A stretch of DNA of 64,000 nucleotides from Chitinophagales bacterium (GCA_013299105.1 JAAFJY010000007.1:62001-126000), one strand, 5' to 3'. Counted from the stretch's first letter, positions 12,701 through 20,992 are shown. A program made the numbers and translations. The notes: generated by a model from the sequence alone, not told the origin.

Positions 12701-15700
12701 GGCACTGATCACAGGCGCTGGGATGGGCAGGCTGCGGATGGTATGGGTGTCGCTGGCTTTGCAGCCGTTGGGGGCGGTTACGGTGACCGTCATCGTTTCG
12801 CCAGCGTACATCGGCAAGGTAGAGCTGGCAGAACCAGTGCCCCAGGCGTAAGTCACCCCCGCCGAGGCATTGGCGGTGGCCGTAGCGCTGCTGCCCCCGC
12901 AGAGGGAGTCTGGGGCTTGGATTTGGAGGGTGGGCAGGGGTTTGATGTCAATGGCTTTGCTGGCAGTGAAAGGGCAGCCATTGGAATTGCCTGCCATTGG
13001 AATCACCTGTGGAGCGGTGATCGTATAGCTTTGGCTTACATCAGGCCCACCATTTGGCCGCAGGGTCAAGGTGAAAGGCACTCCGGGGCATACTTCATCG
13101 GGGCCGAGGATTTGGCCACCCGTTGGAATGATGCCAACGCCTACTGTTAGGGTTGGACTGGTGCATCCCCATTGGTTTTTGGCTACCAAAGTAGTACTCG
13201 CACCTGCTACCAAAGAGATGTTGCCATTGGTCGTAAATGCCGCCCCTCCCCAACTGTATGTAAGTGTTTCCAGCGTACCAACGTTCAATAAACCTGTTTG
13301 ATTGGCACAAGCTGAAGCGCTGTTGACGTTGAACACAGGCAATGACCGCACCACCACCTTCCGCGTAGCTACCACTGTACACCCACTACTCGCGTGGGTC
13401 ACGGTCACAGTGTAGGTTGTGGTAGCATTTGGAGTCACACTCACCGAAGCTGCCGTACCCAAGCCATTGCTCCAACTATAAGTACCACCTCCGTCGATGC
13501 TCAAAGTGGTGCTTGCACCTGCACAGATCGCCACCGAGTCTTGTACTTTCGTCACCGCAGGCATGGCCCTTTCGCTAATGCTTACATTCACGCTGTCTTT
13601 GCAGCCCGTCGCATCCTGGGCCATCACTTTGTAGCTGCCCGTGCCCAAGCCGCTGATCGGGTTGCTGCCAAACCAGGGTCCCGTACCCGCCCGGTAACTG
13701 AGGCCGCCCCTGGCTCCGGTGGTATTCACGGTGATTGTGGCGTTGTTGGGGATGCAGTCGGTTTCGTTGGCCTTGGCAGTGGTGGTGATGATTTTCAGTT
13801 GGGGAGGTTCGTTGATGGTGATGGACATCGTATCTTTGCACAAGCGAGCATCAAGGGCTTCAAACAAGTGCAAACCCGAACCTAGGTTCACAAAAGTGGG
13901 ATTTCCGACTACATAAGTGCCATTGTTGTGGCGGTAGCGGGTGCTACCGAAGTTGTTTTTGAGTTGGATGGTAGCTTGTGCGTTGGTGAGCAAGCAATCG
14001 TCTTGATTGAGCACCTGGATGTTGGTGATGTCTAAGGGTGCGTGTTCGTCAACGAAGAGTTTAGTTTGGTTGATGCAGGTGCGCAAAGTATTAGTAGTAG
14101 GATCCTCAAAAGAAAAGCGAAGCTCTGCCAGTATTGAATCCCTCCTTCTATTGGTAAAATTTTGGCCACTGTTTTGCCAAGCTCCCCCATTGATTCTAAC
14201 CCCAAAAGATGCTTCTGGATCATCACTGAACACATTCAAGCGAATAGTAGTATTGCCAACAATGCAATCAGCTTCACCAGATAACATGGTAAGGCTTTCG
14301 ACTCTTGGCTCACCAGAACCAGGACCAAGTTCTACAATGTTATAGTTTGGGCTACGACCAGTACAACCATTTACCGTTCGGTATTCAAAGTAACCTATAA
14401 AATCATCCAGGTTGGTGAAAACGGGGCTACTCTGCCAGGTACTAACGTTACTACTTCTGAATTGAATTCCACTAGCAGGTGTTGCATTGTGTTGCAAGGT
14501 AATAGTCATATTCAATTGTTGACAATCCTTGTCATTGGCAACTGTGTAACCTGTAATAAATCCAAGCTTTTCATCCACAGTTATCGGAAATTGCGAAATA
14601 CAAGCAGTTCCTGTATTAGTTGGGCTTGCTTCCACCACATAAGACCCTGAATTCAGGCCTGTAAAAACATTAGAGGTTTGCCAAACTCTTTTACCTGGTA
14701 TGCGATAATATACCGGGCTAACTGTGGTGGCTAAAGTTACCGTCAGGCTTGTGTTATCTCTGGTACAATCTGTTTCTCCACTTTTTGTCACCCCGCTGAT
14801 CACTACGTTTCCAGAACGCTCTACAATTGTCGTTTGCAGGCTATTGCCAGCAAGTACACAGCCCCCTGCTCCACTGGTGCGAATCGAAACAGTATAAGTG
14901 CCATTGCCCAAGCCTGTAAATCGGTTGGAACTTTGCCAGGCTCCACTGTTCAAGCGAAATTCGATGCCACCCAAAGTCCCTCCATTGTGAGAGGCTTCAA
15001 TGATGGCATTCCCAGTAGTACAGTCGATTTCGTTGATTTTGGCAAGGGTAGTGAGGTTGACTGCTTGAAATTCTTGAACAGCTCGGCTCAAACTGGTGGT
15101 ACAAAAACCACCTTCGTAGGGCGATCGCACCTCAATGGTATGTGTACCCGAACTGAGGTTGCTGAAAATCGGACTACTCTGCCAGGCTCCAGCACCATTC
15201 AAACGATATTGCGCCCCAGCTACCGGAGTAGTCAATACTGCCTGTATTTGCAAATTGCCTGTAACACAATCCTGGTCATTGGCCACCGTATTGATTTGAC
15301 TGATTTGGGCCACAGGAGTTTCTGTAATGGTTTTATTGGCAGTAGCCACTGAGGGTGCGCAACCAGAAGTAGTACGTATTTCGATACTGTAGTTTCCAGA
15401 GCTTAAGCCATTGAAAACATTGCTATTTTGCCAGGTTCCTGCGTTTATGCGATACTGAATATTGCTAACGCTAACATTCGCATTCGTTTGTACCGTCAAA
15501 GAGGCATTTCCACTGGGGCAATCCAAGTCGCCACTAACCAATACATGGGTAATCGCAGGCCCCAGGGTTTCGCTGATGTTGAACGGATAATCGACGATAC
15601 AATCGTTACCACTTCTACGCCGAACGGATAAAGTATAGGTCCCCGTGCTTAAATTGGAAAAATCAGGGACTAAAAACCAACTCCCATTGTTGAGGCGATA

Positions 15701-16675
15701 TTCACATTCTCCCGTGCTGCCCTGAGGATTTTCCCAGATCATTCTTGCGTTGTTCAAGCTACAATCGCCCAAATTCAGGTAGGTAAAGGTGCCCCCATAA
15801 GGCGTTTCAAATTCTGAAATATTTTGAGTGTAATAGACAATACAGCCAGTAGTTTTGCTGCGCACCCTTAGATTGAAGGTACCAGATGAACGAAAACTGA
15901 AAACACGGCTGTCTTGCCAAGGCCCATTGTTGATACTGAATTCCAAATTACTGAGATTGGCCCCACTGCTCATTTGAACTTCCAGCGACATGTTGTCTTT
16001 AATGCAATCTGTATGGTTGCTGGGCACTATACTCGCTACGCTGAAGGTAGTAGGCTCAGACAAGCTCCTTTGTACCGTACCACCTAAGGGGCTTGAAAAA
16101 CAAGGGAGTTTTACATTCACCTCATAATAACCACGGCCCAAGTTACTGAAACTTCCGGTGCTACTGGAATCCGCAAAATTTCCATCTTTGTATAGAAAAA
16201 ACGTGCGCCTAATGGCTGTTTCGTTGTTGCTGGCATCCCGTACTTGCAATGAACCATTTGAGCTTCCGCATGAAGGATTGCTTTGGCTGACAAATTGCAA
16301 AACAGGGGTACTTGGACGAGTAAGGGCTACCACATTGGTATAATTATAGGTCCCTCCTGTGGTGTATTGCACGCCACGTCGTACATAGCGAATGGTCCCC
16401 AATGGTATTTGACTGGTCAAATCACTGATCTGAAAGACGGTCCACGATCCGCTACCCGTAGGAGAAATTTCCCACCGTGGGTCGGGGCTACTTTGATCCG
16501 CACGCGTTGGTTCAGTGCCCGTAATAGTAGGCGTTTCAAAACAAAAATAAGCTACCCCGTTGAACATTGCTGTTCCTGTGGGAAAACTGAGGGTACCAGG
16601 GCTGTTGGTTTGGGCGAAACTAGTGACGCACAGTGTCCAAAACAACAGGGAAACCATAAATCGGGTCGTCTTCAT
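3791..16675 (-). CDS. Giant secreted multi-repeat protein (SprB/Ig-like repeats)
   Basis: The protein has 4294 residues and a clear signal peptide (residues 1-22, ending TSFAQ). About 11 repeats of 75-80 residues fill roughly 130-1040, each with the pattern DC-x3-N, YR-x-N-x-G-x-W, F-x-x-L-x-x-G-x-Y and a closing Cys. Ig/PKD-like units (about 1040-1400) and a classic SprB repeat (about 1400, NPRCFGTATGRISL) follow, then six more DC repeats (1480-2030). Two HYR-like units sit near 2265-2435, an acidic Gly/Asn-rich linker with GGFDEDG near 2580, and a helical stretch at 2640-2870. A long beta-rich region runs from about 2900 to the C-terminus, with one Ig-like unit near 3930. SprB-type repeats occur in gliding adhesins and other cell-surface proteins of Bacteroidota. 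Unusually for this class, I see no T9SS type A or B sorting domain at the end. It is the first gene of a pair with the EndoU-domain protein, so it may display, carry or export that protein. That role is inference. Confidence 0.8.
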   Translation of the reverse strand: MKTTRFMVSLLFWTLCVTSFAQTNSPGTLSFPTGTAMFNGVAYFCFETPTITGTEPTRADQSSPDPRWEISPTGSGSWTVFQISDLTSQIPLGTIRYVRRGVQYTTGGTYNYTNVVALTRPSTPVLQFVSQSNPSCGSSNGSLQVRDASNNETAIRRTFFLYKDGNFADSSSTGSFSNLGRGYYEVNVKLPCFSSPLGGTVQRSLSEPTTFSVASIVPSNHTDCIKDNMSLEVQMSSGANLSNLEFSINNGPWQDSRVFSFRSSGTFNLRVRSKTTGCIVYYTQNISEFETPYGGTFTYLNLGDCSLNNARMIWENPQGSTGECEYRLNNGSWFLVPDFSNLSTGTYTLSVRRRSGNDCIVDYPFNISETLGPAITHVLVSGDLDCPSGNASLTVQTNANVSVSNIQYRINAGTWQNSNVFNGLSSGNYSIEIRTTSGCAPSVATANKTITETPVAQISQINTVANDQDCVTGNLQIQAVLTTPVAGAQYRLNGAGAWQSSPIFSNLSSGTHTIEVRSPYEGGFCTTSLSRAVQEFQAVNLTTLAKINEIDCTTGNAIIEASHNGGTLGGIEFRLNSGAWQSSNRFTGLGNGTYTVSIRTSGAGGCVLAGNSLQTTIVERSGNVVISGVTKSGETDCTRDNTSLTVTLATTVSPVYYRIPGKRVWQTSNVFTGLNSGSYVVEASPTNTGTACISQFPITVDEKLGFITGYTVANDKDCQQLNMTITLQHNATPASGIQFRSSNVSTWQSSPVFTNLDDFIGYFEYRTVNGCTGRSPNYNIVELGPGSGEPRVESLTMLSGEADCIVGNTTIRLNVFSDDPEASFGVRINGGAWQNSGQNFTNRRRDSILAELRFSFEDPTTNTLRTCINQTKLFVDEHAPLDITNIQVLNQDDCLLTNAQATIQLKNNFGSTRYRHNNGTYVVGNPTFVNLGSGLHLFEALDARLCKDTMSITINEPPQLKIITTTAKANETDCIPNNATITVNTTGARGGLSYRAGTGPWFGSNPISGLGTGSYKVMAQDATGCKDSVNVSISERAMPAVTKVQDSVAICAGASTTLSIDGGGTYSWSNGLGTAASVSVTPNATTTYTVTVTHASSGCTVVATRKVVVRSLPVFNVNSASACANQTGLLNVGTLETLTYSWGGAAFTTNGNISLVAGASTTLVAKNQWGCTSPTLTVGVGIIPTGGQILGPDEVCPGVPFTLTLRPNGGPDVSQSYTITAPQVIPMAGNSNGCPFTASKAIDIKPLPTLQIQAPDSLCGGSSATATANASAGVTYAWGTGSASSTLPMYAGETMTVTVTAPNGCKASDTHTIRSLPIPAPVISASGPLNCAGDSVTLSAAGLLPSTSYQWSNGKTTPGIRVAPTQMEAYLLTATRSGCVGMSNILTLTPPTALSVVDMVVNPRCFGTATGRISLTVSGGTQPYTYAWSNGQTTASIQNLPVGPYAVTVTDANGCSWQKSYTLQQPPKLGLSLSVNGEMDCSAGNASIKARSSNAQGKVQYRLGAGAYDTTSVLKVLSNGLQTVWVKDSVGCEHSDTIRVNERIAPSIDTFSIVGANCSPKVQVNLQLKPSDACWSRTFAVQGQAAQSGGSFSLDPGVYTVVMSAENGSCFPYVDPNSPIQPVRITTICTDSIRIDLRPYRSMARLQKITLLDTADCVKNNILVKIQGDIKHPDSVDYVIEGRPFQADSVFRNLSPGTYRVGIRYKSSGCIAWDTITIQEHQPLQISAQKLNDQADCILENVEVNLLAQNQRGPVTFRLPNGQVLPPSFTSGSRFTKVYASDSTGCRDSLVLDVRDELPAEWWSYQLFNTDDCAPGNARLQIYFPASISSNGNPIVQLNWRNPQSQLSIDSLPLGNSLLRVQLADCKDSVIVNVKERKLDIIDYQVSNTGDCNDNNNTLRIRVSGAKGQISYQVDSSAVQFDSVFVGIKAGRHLIRVSDSTACKDSLWITIRDNIPFEIASLGFTTACDTADGRLVFRSEGNGIAHQYSIDGGDTWQSSPIFNGLGKGFYYPRRKTLPSGCVEVMDSFLLGSGDTCIQVCNGDSVFVGQQGLNPFCLKWIPEYGLANPLASYTKAAPDSSTVYQLLITDDDGNILDTLTYRVEVCPRLAIDPPLLNLCEDKDAKLTVRGGIGPFVWKNETGLIVGTGRSFMPVLPGVYEVFQQNPGNNVGSAKATVTKNLVGIKLEIEPSLASLCGDSIRLSAPGPFHHFVWKDSLGQVIGNNYAVMIKKLGKYTLNAAAGVGCTLNAQSTVVPAGFALQLSATEITLPCTTQRNLPSHSVITRRGTGVDSLTVTAPERYTFSAQWLKGCEACGPVRLSIENDAWSGGPSPCSKVLTRTWVARDECGRRVSATQTIRFQDTIRPRFVQFPPNATLAWGLPLPTETPIATDNCDLLPRTTVVIDSTVTDSVKTVRFHWTARDTCGNSIQQTQTITYRKAAVEEEYRLVPKYNCGDNYLANPPSNQNPLLLLRPKDILDVYGFVAQVVSIDGPNTNANGFYSGEAVAIIPFANKPARFRFNNLRLNTGYQALSGEMTSIADGDFTPPSFDTARAKLDICLPPPKEAAGPNGENDGGFDEDGRYVNQPPYKGYKPGDPFDPRRDPNGFDAEGNHIETGTKYNPQGCSAQGVDSLGNKCDPQGPGPYYWLTSGSLKGPQTPAGIAFANEVRDTIRPMVVKILKKMIEETDSLIALLSADCDSIRKQVDTAFLNTGLEQRSMVFGLGGKYYSEGLSKNYKLRPKLLPETVARDGDHLQLQQRHMKLFECDEKLAKLHSLLSVLKRLEKDPELSNLVREMVERIKRLDTTEIAELKKPGGLFDWLEVEVGGYANNINEFEFRRIGSTEATPLREKIRQSRAWGANLREKTADESRLEAAKLQWESLRRAEWENGAEYIGGVHRAFLLRDIIRKRESQAFDPTDTIKGKASFFPLELNKEIGGRDQTIIFDQVRISPSGPMINTYIIISFGGKEIALRGLDIPFTPAGLSAEGKIYLANAVEIRLSNSAMLVLKPNETYVSWDCSGFKGVKVKAVIELCESIVVPIVPGTQTVDSSGTRVKAHIDAFVADFNNFVVGVTVDPFAIKGYEEFKFTITDAYADFSDTETPSVIRFPEGYTFTNNSGPRWRGIYLGNVSFTFPNFMAGNSVQSINIQAEEFIYDDQGVSGYVLVPNLVPLSQGNFSGWAGSIDTASIRFMANRFVGAGLAGYLHLPLFGKPDGEIGPEDCFRYKGMIEPKNVYRFRVIPREEMQMDLLKAQVTLTNSAVQMTLAGGQFTAEAILNGSVRLNPVAERSNPQDTSKSSGKGFKIGFSTLHFNGLKLRNRAPYLSPGNWTLPDTVGTKTDGFTTKISQLKFFTKPNDEAGLSCNMDLKLADDFPITASGAFEIYGVLKTENNRQRWVGKGLRLNRLKVKGEIKGTSIGGDIARFDESNSNGFGTGYRGIIFAKFAKIDAGVDVLGQFGNMGTYKYFMVDAMATLPKPGVPLGPMFIRKLGGGLSYRMDRSDESTFPVGWQSPSGVSPSLTALGTSLSGVQYYPDPGKGIGLRLALKLTAENEESFNATVGLEAIFNSSDNSNGGGISKLNIDGYIEFMSEPDLASIPVKGPESGDANPQETVPSLSKVSGFIGIKYNFDEKVFDANFRVFFNTPNLNGRGDAQFHFSKEKWFINIGHPTDTAKRVRLNMKVPFLPQDAATLSAYLCIGNDIPPMPPLPAYIRDLTELGLTQGSESSRASGNGFAFGANIEFNLGELKFLILYASMRAGLGFDLQLQKYQGVNCAGSGELGINGWYASGQMWAFVQAEVGLFSKKRNKKFPIASVAAAVALQGQLPNPFWAKGSLAGRYAILGGLVKGKFNFKFSIGKACEMLDETGQPIEEREIELLSELRPATGANRLHTLTRPQAIFTLPINKESNLIDEEGEPFNVKPLIRTLILRDSLGQLVAGEYELSGDGLQATFIPAEFLSPNMRYRFVAEVYSGSGATLILDKDSVSFRTGPSTLSIPQANVAYSYPLANMQSFYRLEKADRQGYIQLKLGQKDILGFGQPVFAKFQGAGVDATFQALYNSGERRLYFQLPAEAMQPSSGYTLTIVSGDVTLLTIPFRTSRYDYFKDKVKAFEAAAGSNWSGMDLQFNAPSAEPFDALETQPLEGSKTAMIGLEMVIDNYPWFVQHFGKMYGATGFPSMQNFAPASREASAQGKKGEKALLINTPTSMNCQLHGVLLQDFNDYKSRAEQQEAERVKRCGDDRSSKGCERDDALLNYVRSTPPKPAGGSIPALATYRLPGSSTPNSNVFFQLIFGANNQN

Positions 16676-17376
16676 TTTAGGTCAACTTATTTTTAACAAA
16701 TAGAATTTAGCCTCACAAATGCGCACCATTTGCAAGTATATTGCTAGACAAAATCATCTTCTCGATGATTTTGACCGAATCAAAATCAATTCAGGATCAG
16801 TACATTACAGCACTAATCAAAATGGACCAATCGAATTGTGTAACCTAAGACCTGGACCTTGCTGATGGAAAAAATCAAGACAAAAATGTGAGAGCCGGAT
16901 TCAAAAATCAAAACTAATTAACACAAAATACTCAAAATCAGCAAGATAATAAACAATACTCAAGATTTGATCACCATGTAACTAGACATGTTTTTCAATG
17001 TTATTCAATTAACAATGCAAATTTGAAAAAAAAAAAAAACAATTATCCTAATTTTTGGGTGAGTTTTTTTTAAAGAATAGGTAAAAAAAATTGAGAAATT
17101 GAGTCTATTACACTGATTACCTGTATTTTATGTGTCAAAAACCACAAAGATGAGGGTTCCAGTCGTGAGGCCTGAGACCACCGTCCGGTCAGCATTTTGC
17201 TGGTGTCAGGTCTTCTGGCCAGCTCAAGGTATCAGGAAGGTTCAATGTGCATAGGAGAGCACGACTCCTAACCTCAACGAGGCAAAGGTGCCTGCACAAT
17301 TTTACTACAAAACCAAATAGTCTCTTGAAATAGGAGTTATTTTCAATTCGCTCCAAAACATTATGCGCTCCTCCCT
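16676..17376. other. 700-base non-coding region before the giant gene
   Basis: No credible gene was found here. The part from about 16900 to 17110 is very AT-rich, with an A-run near 17027-17039 and a T/A-rich block at 17060-17095. An imperfect inverted repeat lies at 17169-17222, with inner arms CAGCA/TGCTG and outer arms GGCC/GGCC. Its role is unclear; it sits just downstream of the DUF5916 gene and could help end that transcript, although no T-run follows. No convincing TAnnTTTG promoter for the giant gene was seen. Confidence 0.5.
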
Positions 17377-19566
17377 TCACAAATTCAACCAATAAGTAAA
17401 TTTGAGCACCAATGCTCGATTCTTGTTCGCAAAAGTATCGGAGAAATAGTTGTCGGTGTAAACCAAAAACAAGTCGGAAACTGGTCGATAGCGCCACTGC
17501 AAGCGCGAATTGATGTTTACGTTGTTGATCTGGTTGTTGTACTGGATAAAAGTGGTCCAGAATACACTTTTGCTGAAAGAGATGTCGAAGCGAGGCCCAA
17601 TCAACCAAAAATTAGCGCTGCTGTAAGGTTGGGGCAAGCGCACTTGATTGTAACTGAAGTCGATGCCGAACACCCCGTAAGGCTGCATGCGGTAATTAAT
17701 CGCTCCTTCCAGAGAATTGCGGCTGCCGTTGAAGAAATTCCCAATGCGGCTAAAGGCACTGAAAAAAACCTTTTTCCTGGCATCAGACATAAAATTGATC
17801 ATGACCAGGTTGTAAGCATAACTACTGCCTTCAGGTAGTTCTATCCCGCCTGAATTTGTTGGATCAAAAGCTGAGAACAAGTAAACGAACTCTCTACGCA
17901 GCCGCAGGTTGAGATCAGCAGTGCTGCGAAAACGGAAACGGTATAGAAAATTGGCATCCCAATCCGTGACCCCATATTTTTGGTTGCCTAAAACGTCAAA
18001 ATCCAGGCCCGGTCCATGGCTCTGGAAAGGCCCTTTTTTAGGATAATATTTCCAATGCACGGTAGAAGCGATGCGTTGGTAATCCCGGCGACGAGCAAAA
18101 CCTACTTCAGGATTGTAATTGGCTCCCACGTCCTGGGCAGTGACAAAAGCATCCCAGTTGACTTTGTTGTAACTAATGGTAGCTGATGAAACGCTATTGT
18201 CTCCAGGATTGTCTGGATCAAAAGAACGGTGGTGAAAAAACTTACCCGACCACTTGTTGTCTTTACTGGCCAGGTTGTAATCCAAACCCACTACCCGGTT
18301 GAAACTGGGGTCAAAGTTTTCGAGATTTTGATCCATCAAAGATTGCTTGTTGATGGCAATCAGTCCCACGTTGGAGCGGGCAAAAAGCTTGCGCTGCACC
18401 ACACCGACAGTATAATTGGTGGAGGCTTGGCCGATGTCTAAATCCCGGGCCGTTTGCATACTCAAAAGGCCTACCCGCCAGTTGTTGTCCAACTTTCCAC
18501 TGAGGCGTGCCCCCATGTAAATCGGGTTTTGCACCACCTGCCCAGTTGATGTATCCCTGGCTACGCCAATGCGGCGAGAGAAAAAAGGCCTCAATCCCTG
18601 GTTGCCAAAATCAGCAAACAAGTCCGCATTTTCCAGGAAAAACTGTCGCCTTTCGGGGAAAAAGATTTCAAAACGATCTAGGTTGGTCACTTGTTGATCC
18701 GCTTCAACCTGAGAGAAATCAGGGTTGAAAGTCAGGTCCAGGTTCAAGGCCGGACCAACGGCTATTTTGGCATCCCCCCCGATATTCGCCCCACTCTTGG
18801 AATTGAATCCATCAGTGCGATTTTCACTGTAATTGGATAGGGCATAAGGAATGATCGCCAGGTTGGTACCGGGTTTTTTCAAGGGTTCATCCCACACCAG
18901 GCGGTTGCTGAATGCCTGGCTGATGATGAGAAACTGTTGAGGGACCTTGGGCCAAACCGAACGCTCAGGCCCTTCACTTGAAACCCGATAAAACTTGATG
19001 TTCCAGCATTTACTTCCTTGCTTGTAGCGCAAGGTTTTGAAAGGAATCGCCATTTCGGCAATCCAATAGCCATCATAAATTTTGGCTTCTGAAAACCACC
19101 GGTTGTCCCAGGCTTGGTCGAAATCATTGCGGTTGGTGCCACCATTTACGATGAGCCCTTCTCGTTGTACGCCAAAGGGGTTGATCCCAAATAAAACGGC
19201 ATTGGTCTGGTCTTGAAATGCGTCAATAGTAATCGTAAAGCCATCATTGGCCTCACCCCGATAATCTCTTCTCAATGAGGGAGTAACATAACTACCTTTG
19301 CCCTTGTACGCATAAACCTTGGCCCCTACATACACGAATTGATCATCGTAAGTCATGCGCACCTCGGTTCGGGCTACGGCTTTTGAGGTATCTGAGGGGA
19401 AAAACTGGTTAAAATCACTGACCATCTGGGCGTTTTGCCAAGCCTCATCGTCAAGTGTACCGTCAATTTTGATCGGTTTAATCGTGCGTTTGATGTGCAG
19501 AGAATCCTGTGCCTGGAGGCAAAAAACAAGGCTGAGTGCCAACAAACACAATCCGAGTTGTTTCAT
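17377..19566 (-). CDS. DUF5916 outer-membrane protein with CBM9-like N-domain
   Basis: The protein has 729 residues with a signal peptide (1-20, ending CLQAQ). Residues about 25-215 look like a family 9 carbohydrate-binding module (IKIDGTLDDEAWQNAQ, then RTEVRMTYDDQFVYVG and ANDGFTITIDAFQD). The rest is rich in alternating aromatic/polar strands and ends in FTYWLNL, as expected for the DUF5916 beta-barrel-like part. The stretch QVEADQQVTNLDRFEIFFPERR is typical of the family. In Bacteroidota these proteins are probably outer-membrane barrels with a periplasmic or surface glycan-binding domain; no substrate has been established. It is alone on its strand, with 130 bases to the upstream gene and 700 bases to the downstream one. 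Confidence 0.88.
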   Translation of the reverse strand: MKQLGLCLLALSLVFCLQAQDSLHIKRTIKPIKIDGTLDDEAWQNAQMVSDFNQFFPSDTSKAVARTEVRMTYDDQFVYVGAKVYAYKGKGSYVTPSLRRDYRGEANDGFTITIDAFQDQTNAVLFGINPFGVQREGLIVNGGTNRNDFDQAWDNRWFSEAKIYDGYWIAEMAIPFKTLRYKQGSKCWNIKFYRVSSEGPERSVWPKVPQQFLIISQAFSNRLVWDEPLKKPGTNLAIIPYALSNYSENRTDGFNSKSGANIGGDAKIAVGPALNLDLTFNPDFSQVEADQQVTNLDRFEIFFPERRQFFLENADLFADFGNQGLRPFFSRRIGVARDTSTGQVVQNPIYMGARLSGKLDNNWRVGLLSMQTARDLDIGQASTNYTVGVVQRKLFARSNVGLIAINKQSLMDQNLENFDPSFNRVVGLDYNLASKDNKWSGKFFHHRSFDPDNPGDNSVSSATISYNKVNWDAFVTAQDVGANYNPEVGFARRRDYQRIASTVHWKYYPKKGPFQSHGPGLDFDVLGNQKYGVTDWDANFLYRFRFRSTADLNLRLRREFVYLFSAFDPTNSGGIELPEGSSYAYNLVMINFMSDARKKVFFSAFSRIGNFFNGSRNSLEGAINYRMQPYGVFGIDFSYNQVRLPQPYSSANFWLIGPRFDISFSKSVFWTTFIQYNNQINNVNINSRLQWRYRPVSDLFLVYTDNYFSDTFANKNRALVLKFTYWLNL

Positions 19567-19696
19567 TTCTAGCGGTTAATGGGGCAAAGGAACGGCAAAG
19601 ATGGCGAATGGTTTCTAAGATTCGCCGAATGTGGCCTGAACGGAGGTAAATGGCGTTTTTTTTTCCTAAAGGGCATAACAAGTTCATTTTGCCCGT

Positions 19697-20992
19697 TCAT
19701 TGACCACACATCCAGCGGGCCAATTCCTCCAAATCAATACCTACTACTTTTTTGTTGACTTCCAAAGCCTGTTTCTTCAAATCTTCCGGCAATTTTTTGA
19801 ACCCCAGCCAGCCCCCCAAGACCGCTCCCGTTACCGCAGCTACGGTGTCGTTGTCGCGGCCATAATTCACCACAAATTCCATCGCCACATTGAAATTACC
19901 CTTTGAAAACTCCAGGGCACAAAGATTGATCAAGTGGATTTCGGCAGCGTGAAAAGGGGTATCCTGCAATTTGGCGTCCATCAATTGGTAAGCCTTGTCG
20001 AGTTGGGTCAAAAACAAGGGACTGCGCCGACTATCCTGGTATTTTGCTGTGATGAGCGAGTCGGCCTTGGTAATTTGCAAAGCCTCAAATGCGATGTTTT
20101 TGGCATCGTTCAAAGCCCGGTAACTGACCCGGCCTACCAAGCGGCTATTGGCGTATTGCAAAGGGTCCACTTGTCGACACACTTGGGTAATTTGATCAAA
20201 AGCAATGCCAGGCGTCATGGCTTGCGCCACCAAAGCCCCGGTCAGGCCCGTGATGTCGCGGGCATAACCCAAGTCGAACAAGCCCAGTCGATAGGATTCG
20301 GTATAGGCGCGTTCGGGATTACCAGGGTAAAAAGCACCGATTGCAGGGGCATACAACATGCCCGCACAGCTCATTTCGCCACCATAAAAGCGATGAAGCG
20401 CGTAGGTGTAGCCATCCAGGTCATTGGCAATGTATGGCTTGGAGACCTTGGCCCATTCCTGCAAAAAGGTCTTGCGGGTCAGGGCACGTTCCAGTATTTC
20501 AGGAGCTTCGTCTTTTACTTTCAGGGCTTTGTCGAGCTCAATTTGGTACAATTTGACGATCAAGCGGGCAAAATCACGCGCATTGAGTGAATCCAGACCC
20601 CATTTTTTCCCTTTCAAAAAAGTTGCGCTGATGTGTTTCCAACGGGTATCGTCGGTGGTGCTGCCAGCGGGCATGTTGTCCTCCCAAGTTCCTTCGGGCG
20701 AGTCTTCGCGGATCACAGGGTCAAAGCCCTCCACGTAGCCCCACTGGGGTTTGATGTAGTCGCGGTGCCACATTTCGGTGGGTGCGCCCATGCCGTCGCC
20801 GATGGCCGAGCCTACCAATGCGCCCAAAACTTTATCGTAGTAAGTTTCAGCGTCAAAAGGGCGCGTGGCTGTGGCTGCTTTGTCTTTTTGCGACCATTTT
20901 ACCTGGGGCAATTTGGGTTCCTGCGCTTGGCAAAAAGTGCAACTCAAGCCAGCTATCAGGCAGAGGAAATAATAATTGCTTGATTTTCTCAT
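19697..20992 (-). CDS. ADP-ribosylglycohydrolase family protein, exported
   Basis: The protein has 431 residues. The N-terminus is a signal peptide (ending FCQAQ), so it should work in the periplasm or outside the cell. The fold is recognised from KVLGALVGSAIGDGMGAPTE (about residue 52), the acidic TTDDTRW metal site (about 114) and the late GRDNDTVAAVTGAVLGGWLG (about 380), where the Asp residues bind the second metal ion. Family members cleave N-glycosidic bonds of ADP-ribose or related nucleosides; the substrate here is unknown. The start ATG overlaps the stop of the upstream kinase-like gene by four bases (ATGA), so translation is coupled. An exported ADP-ribosylglycohydrolase coupled to a cytoplasmic kinase-like gene is odd and hints at scavenging of a nucleoside-type compound. 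Confidence 0.88.
   Translation of the reverse strand: MRKSSNYYFLCLIAGLSCTFCQAQEPKLPQVKWSQKDKAATATRPFDAETYYDKVLGALVGSAIGDGMGAPTEMWHRDYIKPQWGYVEGFDPVIREDSPEGTWEDNMPAGSTTDDTRWKHISATFLKGKKWGLDSLNARDFARLIVKLYQIELDKALKVKDEAPEILERALTRKTFLQEWAKVSKPYIANDLDGYTYALHRFYGGEMSCAGMLYAPAIGAFYPGNPERAYTESYRLGLFDLGYARDITGLTGALVAQAMTPGIAFDQITQVCRQVDPLQYANSRLVGRVSYRALNDAKNIAFEALQITKADSLITAKYQDSRRSPLFLTQLDKAYQLMDAKLQDTPFHAAEIHLINLCALEFSKGNFNVAMEFVVNYGRDNDTVAAVTGAVLGGWLGFKKLPEDLKKQALEVNKKVVGIDLEELARWMCGQ

Noticed and set aside
17189-17608. 139-codon minus-strand frame overlapping the end of the DUF5916 gene
   Set aside because: It overlaps the conserved C-terminal strands of DUF5916 in another frame and shows no recognisable pattern.
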